A stretch of DNA of 64,000 bases from Puia dinghuensis (GTDB taxonomy: Bacteria > Bacteroidota > Bacteroidia > Chitinophagales > Chitinophagaceae), in contig JAMFSL010000169.1 in NCBI GenBank assembly GCA_026225275.1, forward strand, positions 26,341 through 90,340, written 5' to 3'. Positions 47,003-54,929 of this stretch are shown piece by piece. The position numbers and the translations under genes are program-made. The notes beneath the pieces were generated by a model that saw only the letters and a list, made by a program, of their open reading frames with translations, was not told where the DNA came from and did not search any database. Every line of letters starts with the position of its first letter. The first letter of the stretch is position 1.

Positions 47003-47955
47003 GAATGAAATGGTTTGTTGTATGATTGGTCAAAAATATGTTTTAAAGTCAGGATTTCCTCCTCGGTCAGCACGTGGTTTTTTAGTTTCTTCCAATTGCC
47101 GATATCGCGCACGGCCTTGTCCCATTCGTAGCGGGTGAGTCCGTCCTGTCCCCAACTGAAATCAGGGATGTATTTGGGTGTCAGACCTTCCCCAAAAACG
47201 TTACAGCCTATACCGACCACCGTGCCCGTATCGAAAGAAGTGTTGATCGCCGCCCGGGAATAATCGCCCATCAGCAACCCGCATTTCATGCCTGCGTTGA
47301 GATAGCCTATCGATGCAGGGTGATACACTTTCACCTCACCGGCGTTGTTCTTCAGATTGGACGCGGAACAGCCCGCTCCCAGATTACACCACTCTCCTAT
47401 CACGGCATCGCCGAGATAGCCGTCATGCCCCTTATTCGAATACCCCAGGAAGACAGTATTCTTGATCTCGCCGCCGGCCACGGTATAAGGCCCCAGTGTG
47501 GTGGCGCCAAAGATCTTCGCTCCCATCTTAACGGTAGAGCCTTCACAGGCAGCAAAGGGCCCGCGGATCATCGCCCCCTCCATGATCTCGGCATGACGCC
47601 CGATATAGATCGGCCCGGTCGAGGCGTTGAGCAGGCAATGCTGCAGCCTGGCTCCTTCTTCGATAAAGATATTTTCAGGGGAGCTCGTCCGGACGGAAGG
47701 CGGGATCGGCCATGAGATCCGGCCAGCAGTGAGCAGAGCAAAATCTTCGATTAGCGCTTCGGCGTTATATTGGAAGATATGCCAGGGATAGCGGATGAGG
47801 CGGGCATGGGCGAGAATGCGTTCCGCGGCCGGGGTATATGCCCATTTTTCCCGGAAGGTCAGAATGCCCATGCGGATATCCAGTGCCGAACGTATTGCGG
47901 TAAAGGGCAATAAGTCATCTGAGAAAAAAGCCTTTTCCAGTTGGAGAATGTCCAT
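46999..47955 (-). CDS. GlmU-family protein (left-handed beta-helix, putative sugar nucleotidyltransferase)
   Basis: 318-aa protein of the Bacteroidota GlmU-like family. The N-terminal region (LLPFTAIRSALDIRMGILTFREKW) resembles the truncated nucleotidyltransferase part of this family. The C-terminal ~200 residues form a hexapeptide-repeat left-handed beta-helix (IYIGRHAEIMEGAMIRGPFA, YLGDAVIGEWCNLGAG). It lacks a complete GlmU pyrophosphorylase domain, so automated calls such as UDP-GlcNAc pyrophosphorylase are unproven. It lies upstream of tpiA and overlaps it by 4 bp. Confidence 0.82.
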   Translation of the reverse strand: MDILQLEKAFFSDDLLPFTAIRSALDIRMGILTFREKWAYTPAAERILAHARLIRYPWHIFQYNAEALIEDFALLTAGRISWPIPPSVRTSSPENIFIEEGARLQHCLLNASTGPIYIGRHAEIMEGAMIRGPFAACEGSTVKMGAKIFGATTLGPYTVAGGEIKNTVFLGYSNKGHDGYLGDAVIGEWCNLGAGCSASNLKNNAGEVKVYHPASIGYLNAGMKCGLLMGDYSRAAINTSFDTGTVVGIGCNVFGEGLTPKYIPDFSWGQDGLTRYEWDKAVRDIGNWKKLKNHVLTEEEILTLKHIFDQSYNKPFHS

Positions 47956-47982
47956 GCGATAAAGCTACAGGTAACGCCAAAG

Positions 47983-48014
47983 AAAAAAAAATCCCTTCCG
48001 GTTGATGGGAAGGG
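47983..48014 (-). terminator. Intrinsic terminator of rpmE2
   Basis: Read on the minus strand, a stem CCCTTCC(C)/GGAAGGG with a short loop is followed by nine Ts. It lies ~44 nt after the rpmE2 stop and before the GlmU-like gene. Confidence 0.8.
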
Positions 48015-48057
48015 AAATAGTATTGTTCGAAAAAGGCCTGGATGGTCTTCGGAGATC

Positions 48058-48348
48058 TTAGGCGACGGCGTCCTTATCGGAGGCGATGGCATCCTTATCG
48101 GCCTTCTTCGCGTAACGTTTCTTGAATTTGTCGATCCTTCCCGCCGTATCGACCAGCATGTTCTTACCGGTGAAGAAGGGATGGGAGGTATTGGAAATTT
48201 CCAATTTGATCAGGGGATATTCGTTGCCGTCTTCGAACTTGGTAGTTTCTCTGGATTGAGCAGATGATTTGCTCAGCCAGGTAGTGCCATTGCTCATGTC
48301 TTTGAAAACGACGAACCGGTAGTTAGCCGGGTGGAGACCTTTTTTCAT
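48058..48348 (-). CDS. rpmE2: 50S ribosomal protein L31 type B
   Basis: 96-aa large-subunit protein. The N terminus MKKGLHPANYRFVVFKDMSN and the core TSHPFFTGKNMLVDTAGRIDKFKKRY are typical of type-B L31. The zinc-ribbon cysteines of type A are absent. An Asp/Ala/Lys-rich tail (ADKDAIASDKDAVA) extends past the usual end. Upstream lie an exact -7 element, a leader hairpin and an 8-bp inverted repeat, which suggests regulation. It is followed by a strong terminator. Confidence 0.96.
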   Translation of the reverse strand: MKKGLHPANYRFVVFKDMSNGTTWLSKSSAQSRETTKFEDGNEYPLIKLEISNTSHPFFTGKNMLVDTAGRIDKFKKRYAKKADKDAIASDKDAVA

Positions 48349-48369
48349 AATTTGTTCTGTTTGAAGGTT

Positions 48370-48387
48370 GTACGGATTTGGCCGTAC
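48370..48387 (-). promoter_or_regulatory. Leader hairpin of rpmE2
   Basis: Perfect 6-bp inverted repeat GTACGG-6 nt-CCGTAC in the ~60-nt leader between the -7 element (48411-48418) and the rpmE2 ATG. It could be an autoregulatory protein-binding hairpin; it has no following T run, so it is not a terminator. Confidence 0.4.
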
Positions 48388-48410
48388 CTAAAAAAAAATC
48401 GTTGCGGCTG

Positions 48411-48418
48411 CAAAACTA
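48411..48418 (-). promoter_or_regulatory. -7 promoter element of rpmE2
   Basis: Exact TAnnTTTG on the minus strand (TAGTTTTG), 62 nt from the rpmE2 start. A perfect 8-bp inverted repeat, ATTTGGTC-5 nt-GACCAAAT (48423-48443), sits just upstream in the promoter spacer and is an operator candidate. Confidence 0.5.
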
Positions 48419-48477
48419 AGGAATTTGGTCGTCCGGACCAAATAAAATCGCCTGAATTATCCAGAGCTTCGCCCGAA

Positions 48478-48509
48478 CTTCGTTCCTCGCTCGTACCCTT
48501 CGTTCCTCG
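48478..48509. repeat. Short direct repeat between yajQ and rpmE2
   Basis: CTTCGTTCCTCG occurs twice, at 48478-48489 and 48498-48509, directly after the yajQ stop codon. No function is apparent. Confidence 0.6.
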
Positions 48510-48515
48510 GGTATC

Positions 48516-49007
48516 CTAGTCGCGCATGTTGATATACTGGAGTGCCATCCCCAGATTGGCCCCACCGCAGAGCTTGATGACGGCCTGGAGGTCGTCGATC
48601 TTTTTGGCCGTTACTCTGACGAGATCGTCCATGATCTGGGTCTGAACCTTCAGGCCTGATTCTTTGATCAGCTTGGTGACCTTTTTGGCGTCTTCCTGTT
48701 TCAGTCCATTGCGGACAGGTACTTCCTGGCGAACCACTTTCCCGCTCTGGTGAGGTTCCTTCGTCAGGTCGAAGGCCAGCGGGTCCAGGCCCTGCTTAAT
48801 CGAGCGGCTGATCAGAACATCGACGATCTGTTTGATCTTCATATCGCTTTCCGCCTCCAGATCGATCTTCATGTCCTTCTTGTTCAGGTCGATCTTAACG
48901 GGAGAATCTTTGAAATCAAACCGGTTGGTGATCTCTTTTTTGGTGACGTTGAGAGCGTTGTCCAGGACTTGCTGGTCTACCTTGCTTACGATATCAAAGG
49001 ATGGCAT
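48516..49007 (-). CDS. yajQ: YajQ-family cyclic-di-GMP/nucleotide-binding protein
   Basis: 163 aa, matching the UPF0234 family end to end, with the conserved opening PSFDIVSKVDQQVLDNALN, the KEITNRFDFKDSP strand and the C-terminal CGGANLGMALQYINMRD. YajQ proteins have two tandem ferredoxin-like domains. In some proteobacteria they bind c-di-GMP and act with transcription factors; this role is not shown here. An exact -7 element (TAGATTTG, 49027-49034) lies 19 nt upstream. Confidence 0.95.
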   Translation of the reverse strand: MPSFDIVSKVDQQVLDNALNVTKKEITNRFDFKDSPVKIDLNKKDMKIDLEAESDMKIKQIVDVLISRSIKQGLDPLAFDLTKEPHQSGKVVRQEVPVRNGLKQEDAKKVTKLIKESGLKVQTQIMDDLVRVTAKKIDDLQAVIKLCGGANLGMALQYINMRD

Positions 49008-49026
49008 ATTCGTTGGAGTTGTCCGG

Positions 49027-49034
49027 CAAATCTA
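49027..49034 (-). promoter_or_regulatory. -7 promoter element of yajQ
   Basis: Exact TAnnTTTG on the minus strand (TAGATTTG), 19 nt before the yajQ ATG. Confidence 0.5.
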
Positions 49035-49049
49035 CAGCAAAAAAGCAGA

Positions 49050-51557
49050 CTAATTCGCATTTCCCCCGGCCTTCACCCTGCTCTCCTCTTCGCCTGCTCC
49101 GCTATTCCGCTTGGTATTGCCGGAAACACCCTTCAGAGGTTTACCGAAATTCCAGCTGAAGGTCATGGCAACCTGGCGGCTGTCACGGCGGTTGCTGAAT
49201 GTCGCGTCGGTCTCCTGGAAATCGATGTAGCCGTGTGGTTTGTTGGTGTACAGGAAATCCCGCACAGCCAGCTTAAGGCTGGCCTTATCCTTCATGATCT
49301 TTTTCGAGATGGCGGCAGTCCCCTGCCCCAGCGGGTAGACGACCACCTGTCCTTCGACCCCTTTGGTGCGATAAAAGCCGGACAGCTCACCTGCCCACCC
49401 ATGCCCAAGGGTGAACTGGTTATTGACATTTAGCAGCAGCGTGGTAGCCTGCACATCGAGGTTCTGGCCATACAGCACCCCGGTGAATTTGGTGTAGTTG
49501 ACATTGCTGTACAGGACAGCCGTCCACCATTTGGCCACGGGCAGCATGTAGCTCACCGAAACACCTGCATTCTGGCGGGCGCCGATATTGCCATTGCGGA
49601 CGATAGTGGCCTGACCCGACTGTTCAAAGGTCTGGGTAAAGAAATTCTTAGTATAGCTATAGTTAAGGGTCGTCGTCAGGCTGCGGTTGTAGGTGTGTGA
49701 CAGCTCTACGTTCTGCGTATATTGAGGCTGCAGATAAGGATTACCGGCCTGGTACGTGTACTCGTCCAGGAAGAACAGGAAGGGGTTCAGGTCCGCGTAA
49801 GCCGGGCGGTCGATACGCCGGCCATAGTTGAGGGTCAACTGATTCTTTTCATTCACCTGGTAGGTCAGGTACAGGGTCGGGAAAAGATTGGTATAGCTCC
49901 GGGAAAAGGAAGAGTCATTATTGATCACCGTCAGCGGGTTACCCAGCTGATGACCATAATAGTTGGTGTTCTCCAGGCGTAACCCGGCCTGAACGGTCCA
50001 TTTCCCGTATTGTTTGGTCATATTCACATACGCGGCGTTGATGTTCTCGCGGTAGATGAAGGCGTTGGTCTTGGTCGTATCCACATATGCTTTGCCTCCC
50101 TCCATGTCGTAGTAATCAGCCGTATTGTTGGTATTAACATAGCTCAGCTTGATACCCGTCTCCAGTTTGTACCCTTTGGCCAGCGGCCTGGTGTAATCTG
50201 TTTTCAAGGTGTAAATATTGATCGTGCTGGGCAGGTTGCCGGTGAGGATAGACTGGTCCAGCAGTATGTTGTCGGGTGAATAGGTCAGGTTGTTGAAATA
50301 CTGATCGCTGACCGAGGAATAGCGAACGTAGTCCAGATCAACAGACAGCTCCCGGCCGGCGGAATCATATTCGTGACGGAAATTCAGGTTGGCCGAGCCA
50401 TTCTTCCAGGTCGTGTTATTGGTATTGGGCGAATAGACCAGGGAATCGACCACATAATTGGGATTCATCAGCTGGATATTGCTGCCTGAACGGTCCTGTT
50501 CCTTGTTACGGAAGCCGCTGACAACGAAGCCAAGGGTGGTCTTCTGGTTCAGAAAGTAGTCCATCCCGAATTTCACGTTGGCTTCGGGGTTGACAAAATG
50601 CATGACCGTTGTCTGCCGGAAGATCGAGTTGATCGTCTGTGCAGCGTCATCGTCGAGGTATTTGCGGGTGATCTGCAGCACCTGGAAACCTTCCCAGTGG
50701 GAATAGCCTGCATTCAGGAAGAAATTGAACTGACCGGTACGGTAATTCAGGTTGAGACTGCCACTGGGTTTGGGATAGACGCCCTGGGTATGCGTCAGGT
50801 TAACGTTGCCGTTAAAGCCTTTCAGCTTGTTCTTTTTAGTCTTTATATTAATGATGCCCGAGTTGCCGGCAGCATCGTATTTGGCGGAGGGGTTGGTCAT
50901 CAGTTCGATCTGATCGATAGCGGAAGCCGGCAGGCTGCGCAGGTAATCGGCCAGCTGGGCCGCCGACAAATAGGTGGGTTTGCCATCGATCATGACCGAC
51001 ACGCCCTGTTTGCCCTTGAGACTGATATTGTCATCTTTATCCAGCGTGACGCCGGGGGCCTTTTCAAGTACATCCATGGCGGTAGAGCCTGTATTTGAGA
51101 GTGAAGCATCGACGTTGATGATCGTCCGGTCCGGCTTTTGCTCAATGGGCGGGCGCTTGCCGACTACCGCGACTTCGTGAAGACTGGTGGTCGCCCCGGT
51201 CATGACCAGCGGCGGTAAGGTGGAGGCCGGCCTGCCTGTCACGAGTTGCAATGGCTGTGAATAAACGAGACTATACCCTACTGAAGACGCGGAAACCAGG
51301 TATTTCCCGACCGGGACGTTCTCGAAAGTAAAGTGACCCGTTTTACTGGTCATCGTCTCTTTCAACCGACTGGAGTCTTTGGCCTGAAGCAGGGTGACCG
51401 TCACAGCTTCTATAGGTTGTCCTTTTTCATCTTTTATGTTACCGTCTACTTTTATGTTACCGTCTAATTTATTACTGCCGGCAGTAGTTTGTGCCGTAGA
51501 TGACAGCCCGGTTAAGATCAGCAGGAAAGCAGTAAGGGTGGCAAAAATACGTTTCAT
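49050..51557 (-). CDS. TonB-dependent outer membrane receptor (OMP_b-brl family)
   Basis: 835-aa outer-membrane receptor without a SusD partner. Signal peptide 1-23, carboxypeptidase-regulatory-like domain (GNIKDEKGQPIEAVTVTLLQAKD), plug (EVAVVGKRPPIEQKPDRTIINVD ... LKGKQGVSVMIDGKPTYLSAAQLADYL) and a long beta-barrel. A Gly/Lys-rich tail follows the barrel (NTKRNSGAGEEESRVKAGGNAN). A duplicated VDGNI (KLDGNIKVDGNIKDEKG) sits just after the signal peptide. The substrate is unknown; receptors of this family take up siderophores or peptides or act as structural OMPs. Confidence 0.9.
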   Translation of the reverse strand: MKRIFATLTAFLLILTGLSSTAQTTAGSNKLDGNIKVDGNIKDEKGQPIEAVTVTLLQAKDSSRLKETMTSKTGHFTFENVPVGKYLVSASSVGYSLVYSQPLQLVTGRPASTLPPLVMTGATTSLHEVAVVGKRPPIEQKPDRTIINVDASLSNTGSTAMDVLEKAPGVTLDKDDNISLKGKQGVSVMIDGKPTYLSAAQLADYLRSLPASAIDQIELMTNPSAKYDAAGNSGIINIKTKKNKLKGFNGNVNLTHTQGVYPKPSGSLNLNYRTGQFNFFLNAGYSHWEGFQVLQITRKYLDDDAAQTINSIFRQTTVMHFVNPEANVKFGMDYFLNQKTTLGFVVSGFRNKEQDRSGSNIQLMNPNYVVDSLVYSPNTNNTTWKNGSANLNFRHEYDSAGRELSVDLDYVRYSSVSDQYFNNLTYSPDNILLDQSILTGNLPSTINIYTLKTDYTRPLAKGYKLETGIKLSYVNTNNTADYYDMEGGKAYVDTTKTNAFIYRENINAAYVNMTKQYGKWTVQAGLRLENTNYYGHQLGNPLTVINNDSSFSRSYTNLFPTLYLTYQVNEKNQLTLNYGRRIDRPAYADLNPFLFFLDEYTYQAGNPYLQPQYTQNVELSHTYNRSLTTTLNYSYTKNFFTQTFEQSGQATIVRNGNIGARQNAGVSVSYMLPVAKWWTAVLYSNVNYTKFTGVLYGQNLDVQATTLLLNVNNQFTLGHGWAGELSGFYRTKGVEGQVVVYPLGQGTAAISKKIMKDKASLKLAVRDFLYTNKPHGYIDFQETDATFSNRRDSRQVAMTFSWNFGKPLKGVSGNTKRNSGAGEEESRVKAGGNAN

Positions 51558-51910
51558 ATAAGTTGGTTGTAAAGTACTATTTTAAATCAATTACAGTACA
51601 AAGATTGGTACTTTGTTTTACATAGAACCTGTCTTTGTGTCCAAAGGCCGATTTTATTGATGATTGGCGATAGCTGATGTAGCGATGACAAAATTATCGG
51701 GTGATGATGGCGCCGGGAAGTTTACTTGACAGGTGTACGGATTTTGGTGATGACAAGCCGGAAAATGCCGGCTCCCATGCGTTTGGACGCTCCCATGCGT
51801 TTGGACGCAAAAAGGCGTATGGCTGTTACAGCCTTATCGGGGCAAATGATGAAAGGAAGGTTAGGCGGAGGAATGGCGAAAACTCACGAAAATCGGGACT
51901 GGGGCCGGTA
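51558..51910. other. Intergenic region between the TonB receptor and lgt
   Basis: About 350 bp with no gene I can support. The right part downstream of lgt contains a tandem 18-bp duplication (51771-51806). Near the receptor start there is a short inverted repeat ACAAAG/CTTTGT (51598-51603 and 51611-51616) that could belong to its promoter. Small plus-strand ORFs here run into lgt antisense sequence and look spurious. Confidence 0.6.
51771..51806. repeat. Tandem 18-bp duplication
   Basis: GCTCCCATGCGTTTGGAC occurs twice head to tail (51771-51788 and 51789-51806), followed by a further GC. It probably arose by slippage. Confidence 0.8.
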
Positions 51911-53275
51911 TTATCCGGTCCTAAGGGGAGATCCCGGACCCGGATCGGGCCCTGCGCCGGAAGTTGCGGCCTCATCCGGTCCCGGCCCGAAGGGCGGGGC
52001 GGCGGATTTCTTTTTGTCGAGGACCAGGAGAAGCGTTACTCCTGCGATAACAAGGGCCGCAGAAATCAGCTCAGCCTGGGTGGGATGAAATCCAAAGATG
52101 TTATATTGGCTGTTCACCCGGATATGTTCGATCAGGAAACGTTCCACTCCATTGAGTATTAAATAAATAGCAAAAAGCTTCCCTGGCGTTTTCAGCTTTT
52201 TACGGATCGACCAGAGGATGAAGAAGAGCACCAGGCAGGTCAGGGTCTCATAAAAAGGCGTTGGGAAGACAGGAATGGGCAGCTGGTTACAATATTGGTT
52301 GCCATCACATCCGGGAATACGGGCTCCTTCCATGATGACGTTATGGGGATAGGAATAGGCGAAAAGCCAGTCCGGAAGGAAAGAAGGTGCTTTTACTGAC
52401 AGATGCGGGATTTTATCCAGCCCGCCGAACTGAGGCAGGTAATTCTCCTGGTATTGATGAATAACACGATCATAGTCACCAGGTTGCGCCAGAGCTGCCT
52501 TACCACCGGGAGTGGTGATATAGGCGCTGTTGAGGATGCCCCAGTCACCATCGCCGGATACCTGGCATCCGATCCGGCCGACGGCATAGGCCAGCATCAG
52601 ACCGGGAGCGGTAGCGTCGTTCAATTGCCAGAAGCCGATGCCGTTTTTCCGGGCATAATACCAGATAGCCAGGGCGGCGCAGATCAGCCCGCCATAAAAG
52701 GTCAGCCCGCTGAAAGAGAAGAGCGAGCCCATCGGGTCTCTGACGAAATCACTCCACGTTTCGAAACTATTGAAGATCTTGGCGCCAAGGAACCCAAAGA
52801 CAAAAGCGTATATCGTCAAATCCCCTACCCTGTCATGAGGCCAGATCCTGATCTTCTTCTCCTGGGGCTGGGGCAGTTTTTGCTTGTTCTTTTCATACCA
52901 TTTCAGTCCTGCAAATAAAAATCCTACTATTAAGCCGGCCGGAAGGCTGCCTTCCCCGGAGAGGATAAAATCCTGTACGTTGGCCGTCATTGCACTGGAG
53001 GAAATAAACAACCCGATCAGTTTAAAGCCCAGAACAAAGCCCAGAACGAAATTCAGGAGCAGTTCGGTAGGACTGGCCGGTTTGCCGATCCACACCATTT
53101 CTTCCCGATAGTGCAAAACTCCTTCCCTCTCCTTGCGCAGCAATTCCCAGGTCAGCGTAACGGCTGCTCCGATAAAGGATAGGGCTACGAAAAAGCCAAA
53201 CGAATTGACAAAGCGCAGGTACGGCAGAGATACTCCGAACAGATCTTTAAAGGCGTAATAAAGATTGGGATACAT
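51911..53275 (-). CDS. lgt: Prolipoprotein diacylglyceryl transferase
   Basis: 454-aa inner-membrane enzyme that transfers diacylglycerol to the lipobox cysteine of prolipoproteins, needed for the many lipoproteins in this window. Several TM helices are visible (FGFFVALSFIGAAVTLTW, ELLLNFVLGFVLGFKLIGLF). The FSGLTFYGGLICAALAIWYYARK segment and GRIGCQVSGDGDWGI correspond to the Lgt signature region. The length exceeds the usual ~300 aa because of an expanded periplasmic loop and a Gly/Pro-rich C-terminal tail (PPFGPGPDEAATSGAGPDPG). I use ATG 53275 because the longer ORF start (53296) would lie inside an exact -7 element. Confidence 0.93.
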   Translation of the reverse strand: MYPNLYYAFKDLFGVSLPYLRFVNSFGFFVALSFIGAAVTLTWELLRKEREGVLHYREEMVWIGKPASPTELLLNFVLGFVLGFKLIGLFISSSAMTANVQDFILSGEGSLPAGLIVGFLFAGLKWYEKNKQKLPQPQEKKIRIWPHDRVGDLTIYAFVFGFLGAKIFNSFETWSDFVRDPMGSLFSFSGLTFYGGLICAALAIWYYARKNGIGFWQLNDATAPGLMLAYAVGRIGCQVSGDGDWGILNSAYITTPGGKAALAQPGDYDRVIHQYQENYLPQFGGLDKIPHLSVKAPSFLPDWLFAYSYPHNVIMEGARIPGCDGNQYCNQLPIPVFPTPFYETLTCLVLFFILWSIRKKLKTPGKLFAIYLILNGVERFLIEHIRVNSQYNIFGFHPTQAELISAALVIAGVTLLLVLDKKKSAAPPFGPGPDEAATSGAGPDPGPGSPLRTG

Positions 53276-53293
53276 AGGCTGATGATGCTGCCG

Positions 53294-53301
53294 CAAACGT
53301 A
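53294..53301 (-). promoter_or_regulatory. -7 promoter element of lgt
   Basis: Exact TAnnTTTG on the minus strand (TACGTTTG), 18 nt before ATG 53275. It decides the lgt start. Confidence 0.55.
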
Positions 53302-53556
53302 CATCAAAATCCCGAACAAAACACTATCGGCCGGTTTGCCCCCCGCGTCTCACTCTGGGCCCACTTCTCCAACTCTCCGCCAAAATTAATTTTCCACATC
53401 ACACTAAATATTGGGCATTCTCGTTCCACAAAAGTGTTCCACGGGGAACATTTTTCCGCTCAAATATTGGTTATTCCTACGTTTCATCGATTATCCCCAA
53501 ATGTGAATATTGTAAAACCGGGCTGAATAATACCCACACAGACATTCGCGTAGCTT
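53302..53556. other. AT-rich intergenic region with parS-like and DnaA-box-like sequences
   Basis: No gene. Beyond the lgt promoter the region holds three one-mismatch DnaA-box-like 9-mers: TTTTCCACA at 53390-53398, TTATCCCCA at 53491-53499, and ATATTCACA on the minus strand at 53502-53510. Two direct repeats of AAATATTGGnnATTC (53406-53420 and 53462-53476) flank a parS-like palindrome at 53435-53450. This looks like a chromosome maintenance site rather than an ordinary spacer, but flanking gene orientation does not support a simple bidirectional origin here. Confidence 0.45.
53435..53450. promoter_or_regulatory. parS-like 16-bp palindrome
   Basis: TGTTCCACGGGGAACA differs at one position from TGTTCCACGTGGAACA, a ParB-site (parS) variant. 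A further half-site GTTCCAC lies at 53423-53429. Candidate ParB loading site. Confidence 0.45.
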
Positions 53557-53594
53557 AAAAAAAAGAGGTCGTCTGCTATGCAAACGACCTCTTT
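53557..53594 (-). terminator. Intrinsic terminator of the bacilliredoxin gene
   Basis: Perfect 11-bp stem AAAGAGGTCGT/ACGACCTCTTT with an 11-nt loop; on the minus strand it is followed by a run of eight Ts. It lies ~22 nt after the brx stop. Confidence 0.88.
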
Positions 53595-53616
53595 GAATAA
53601 TACAATGTGTTTGAAC

Positions 53617-54030
53617 TCAACAATATTCCTCGAACGCAGCGATCAAATTATGAGCGATCAGCTGGGCAGGACGACCTTCGATCTGGTGGCGCTCGATCAT
53701 ATGGACCAATTTACCATCTTTAAACAGCGCAATGGCCGGAGAAGACGGCGGATAAGGCAACAGATGCTCGCGGATCTTCCCTATGGCTTCCAGATCAAAA
53801 CCGGCAAAGCTCGTCGCCAGGTAATCCGGCTTTTTGGCGCCATTGGCCACAGCCATCAAAACACCCGGCCGGGCAGAACCAGCACTACAACCGCAGACGG
53901 AATTTACCATCACCAGGGTTGTCCCGGATTTCTGCAATTGGTCATCTACTTCTTGAGACGTCAGCAGCTCGTTGAAACCGTTGTCGGTCAACTGCTCCTT
54001 CATCGGAATTACTATTTCCTGTGGATACAT
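53617..54030 (-). CDS. BrxA/BrxB-family bacilliredoxin
   Basis: 137-aa thioredoxin-fold protein. The redox motif CGC is at residues 46-48 (MVNSVCGCSAGSARPG), as in bacilliredoxins that remove bacillithiol from S-bacillithiolated proteins after oxidative or hypochlorite stress. The rest of the domain matches the family (HMIERHQIEGRPAQLIAHNLI). Monocistronic, with an exact -7 element (54056-54063) upstream and a strong terminator downstream. It is evidence that this organism may use bacillithiol. Confidence 0.93.
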   Translation of the reverse strand: MYPQEIVIPMKEQLTDNGFNELLTSQEVDDQLQKSGTTLVMVNSVCGCSAGSARPGVLMAVANGAKKPDYLATSFAGFDLEAIGKIREHLLPYPPSSPAIALFKDGKLVHMIERHQIEGRPAQLIAHNLIAAFEEYC

Positions 54031-54055
54031 TTTTTTAGATTTTAGATAAGAAACA

Positions 54056-54063
54056 CAAAAGTA
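54056..54063 (-). promoter_or_regulatory. -7 promoter element of the bacilliredoxin gene
   Basis: Exact TAnnTTTG on the minus strand (TACTTTTG), 25 nt before the ATG. Confidence 0.5.
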
Positions 54064-54273
54064 GACAAAAAGTTCTCTCTACGATAATACGACCGCGACT
54101 TACATTCCAAAATGCTATTCTGTCACTAAAATCACTGCCGATATGCTAATGTGTCACTATTCTATCGCCTATTCCGCCAAAATAACGGGTAAAAAGGCTT
54201 TCCAGCCGGATGGTATGCCGTTTGTTCCTCCTTCTGCGTCAAACAAAATTATCGAACTTAAATAAGAAACACT

Positions 54274-54708
54274 ATGACACTCGTAAAAGTCAATAACAAC
54301 GGACACAGGAGTCTTACCAATTTTGTAGATGAATTCTTTCAGGGTCTTCCTGCCGGCCTGGGAAGGGAAGAAAGTTTCGGCTTTTTTCCTCCGGTCAATA
54401 TCCATGAAACTGCTGACGCCTATCACCTGGAACTCAGCGCCCCCGGCCGCAGCAAAGAAGATTTTAAGATCGCTCTGGATAATGGCCAGTTGACGGTCAG
54501 CTTTGAGAAGAAAGAAGAAACTAAGACGGAAGACTACAAGACCGTTCGCAAGGAATTTTCCTTCAAAAGCTTCAAACGCAGCTTTAACCTGGATGACCAG
54601 ATCGAAAGCAATGGCATTCAGGCTAAGTATGAAAACGGTGTGCTGAAACTCCTCCTGCCTAAGAAAGAACAGGTAAAGGACGCCGCCAAACAGATTTCGA
54701 TCCAGTAA
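54274..54708 (+). CDS. Hsp20/alpha-crystallin family small heat-shock protein
   Basis: 144-aa holdase chaperone. The alpha-crystallin domain spans ~40-140 with FFPPVNIHETADAYHLELSAPGRSKEDFKIALDNGQLTV and the GVLKLLLPKKE terminal motif. A C-terminal IxI-like extension (ISIQ) follows. Length and domain layout are standard. Followed by a strong terminator, so it is monocistronic. A minus-strand ORF covering the gene is a shadow. Confidence 0.96.
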   Translation: MTLVKVNNNGHRSLTNFVDEFFQGLPAGLGREESFGFFPPVNIHETADAYHLELSAPGRSKEDFKIALDNGQLTVSFEKKEETKTEDYKTVRKEFSFKSFKRSFNLDDQIESNGIQAKYENGVLKLLLPKKEQVKDAAKQISIQ

Positions 54709-54781
54709 TGAAGTAATTGTCGGCTTCATTCCGATAAAGACAGTTGGTTTTGGTAGTGGGTTGGTTTTGGTTGAATAACAG

Positions 54782-54816
54782 AGGCCGGTCTCATCGTTTC
54801 GATGAGCCGGCCTTTT
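54782..54816 (+). terminator. Intrinsic terminator after hsp20
   Basis: Long stem AGGCCGG(T)CTCATCG / CGATGAGCCGGCCT with a 3-nt loop and one bulged base, followed by Ts. It lies between hsp20 and the next plus-strand gene. Confidence 0.85.
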
Positions 54817-54929
54817 GCTTTGACGCCCTTTCCGCCCGTCATAAAGGCTTAAATTTAATTTTGTTATATATTTTTAGGGCTGATTGTTTTAATTTCGGGC
54901 TTCAATTAACGTATCTTTTATCCAAGAAT

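Noticed and set aside
53386-53510. Full bidirectional replication origin
   Set aside because: Only one-mismatch DnaA boxes, no dnaA or dnaN nearby, and the rplT-thrS block would be head-on to replication. I keep only the parS-like claim.
54169-54729. 186-aa minus-strand ORF covering hsp20
   Set aside because: Hsp20 is unambiguous on the plus strand and is followed by its own terminator.
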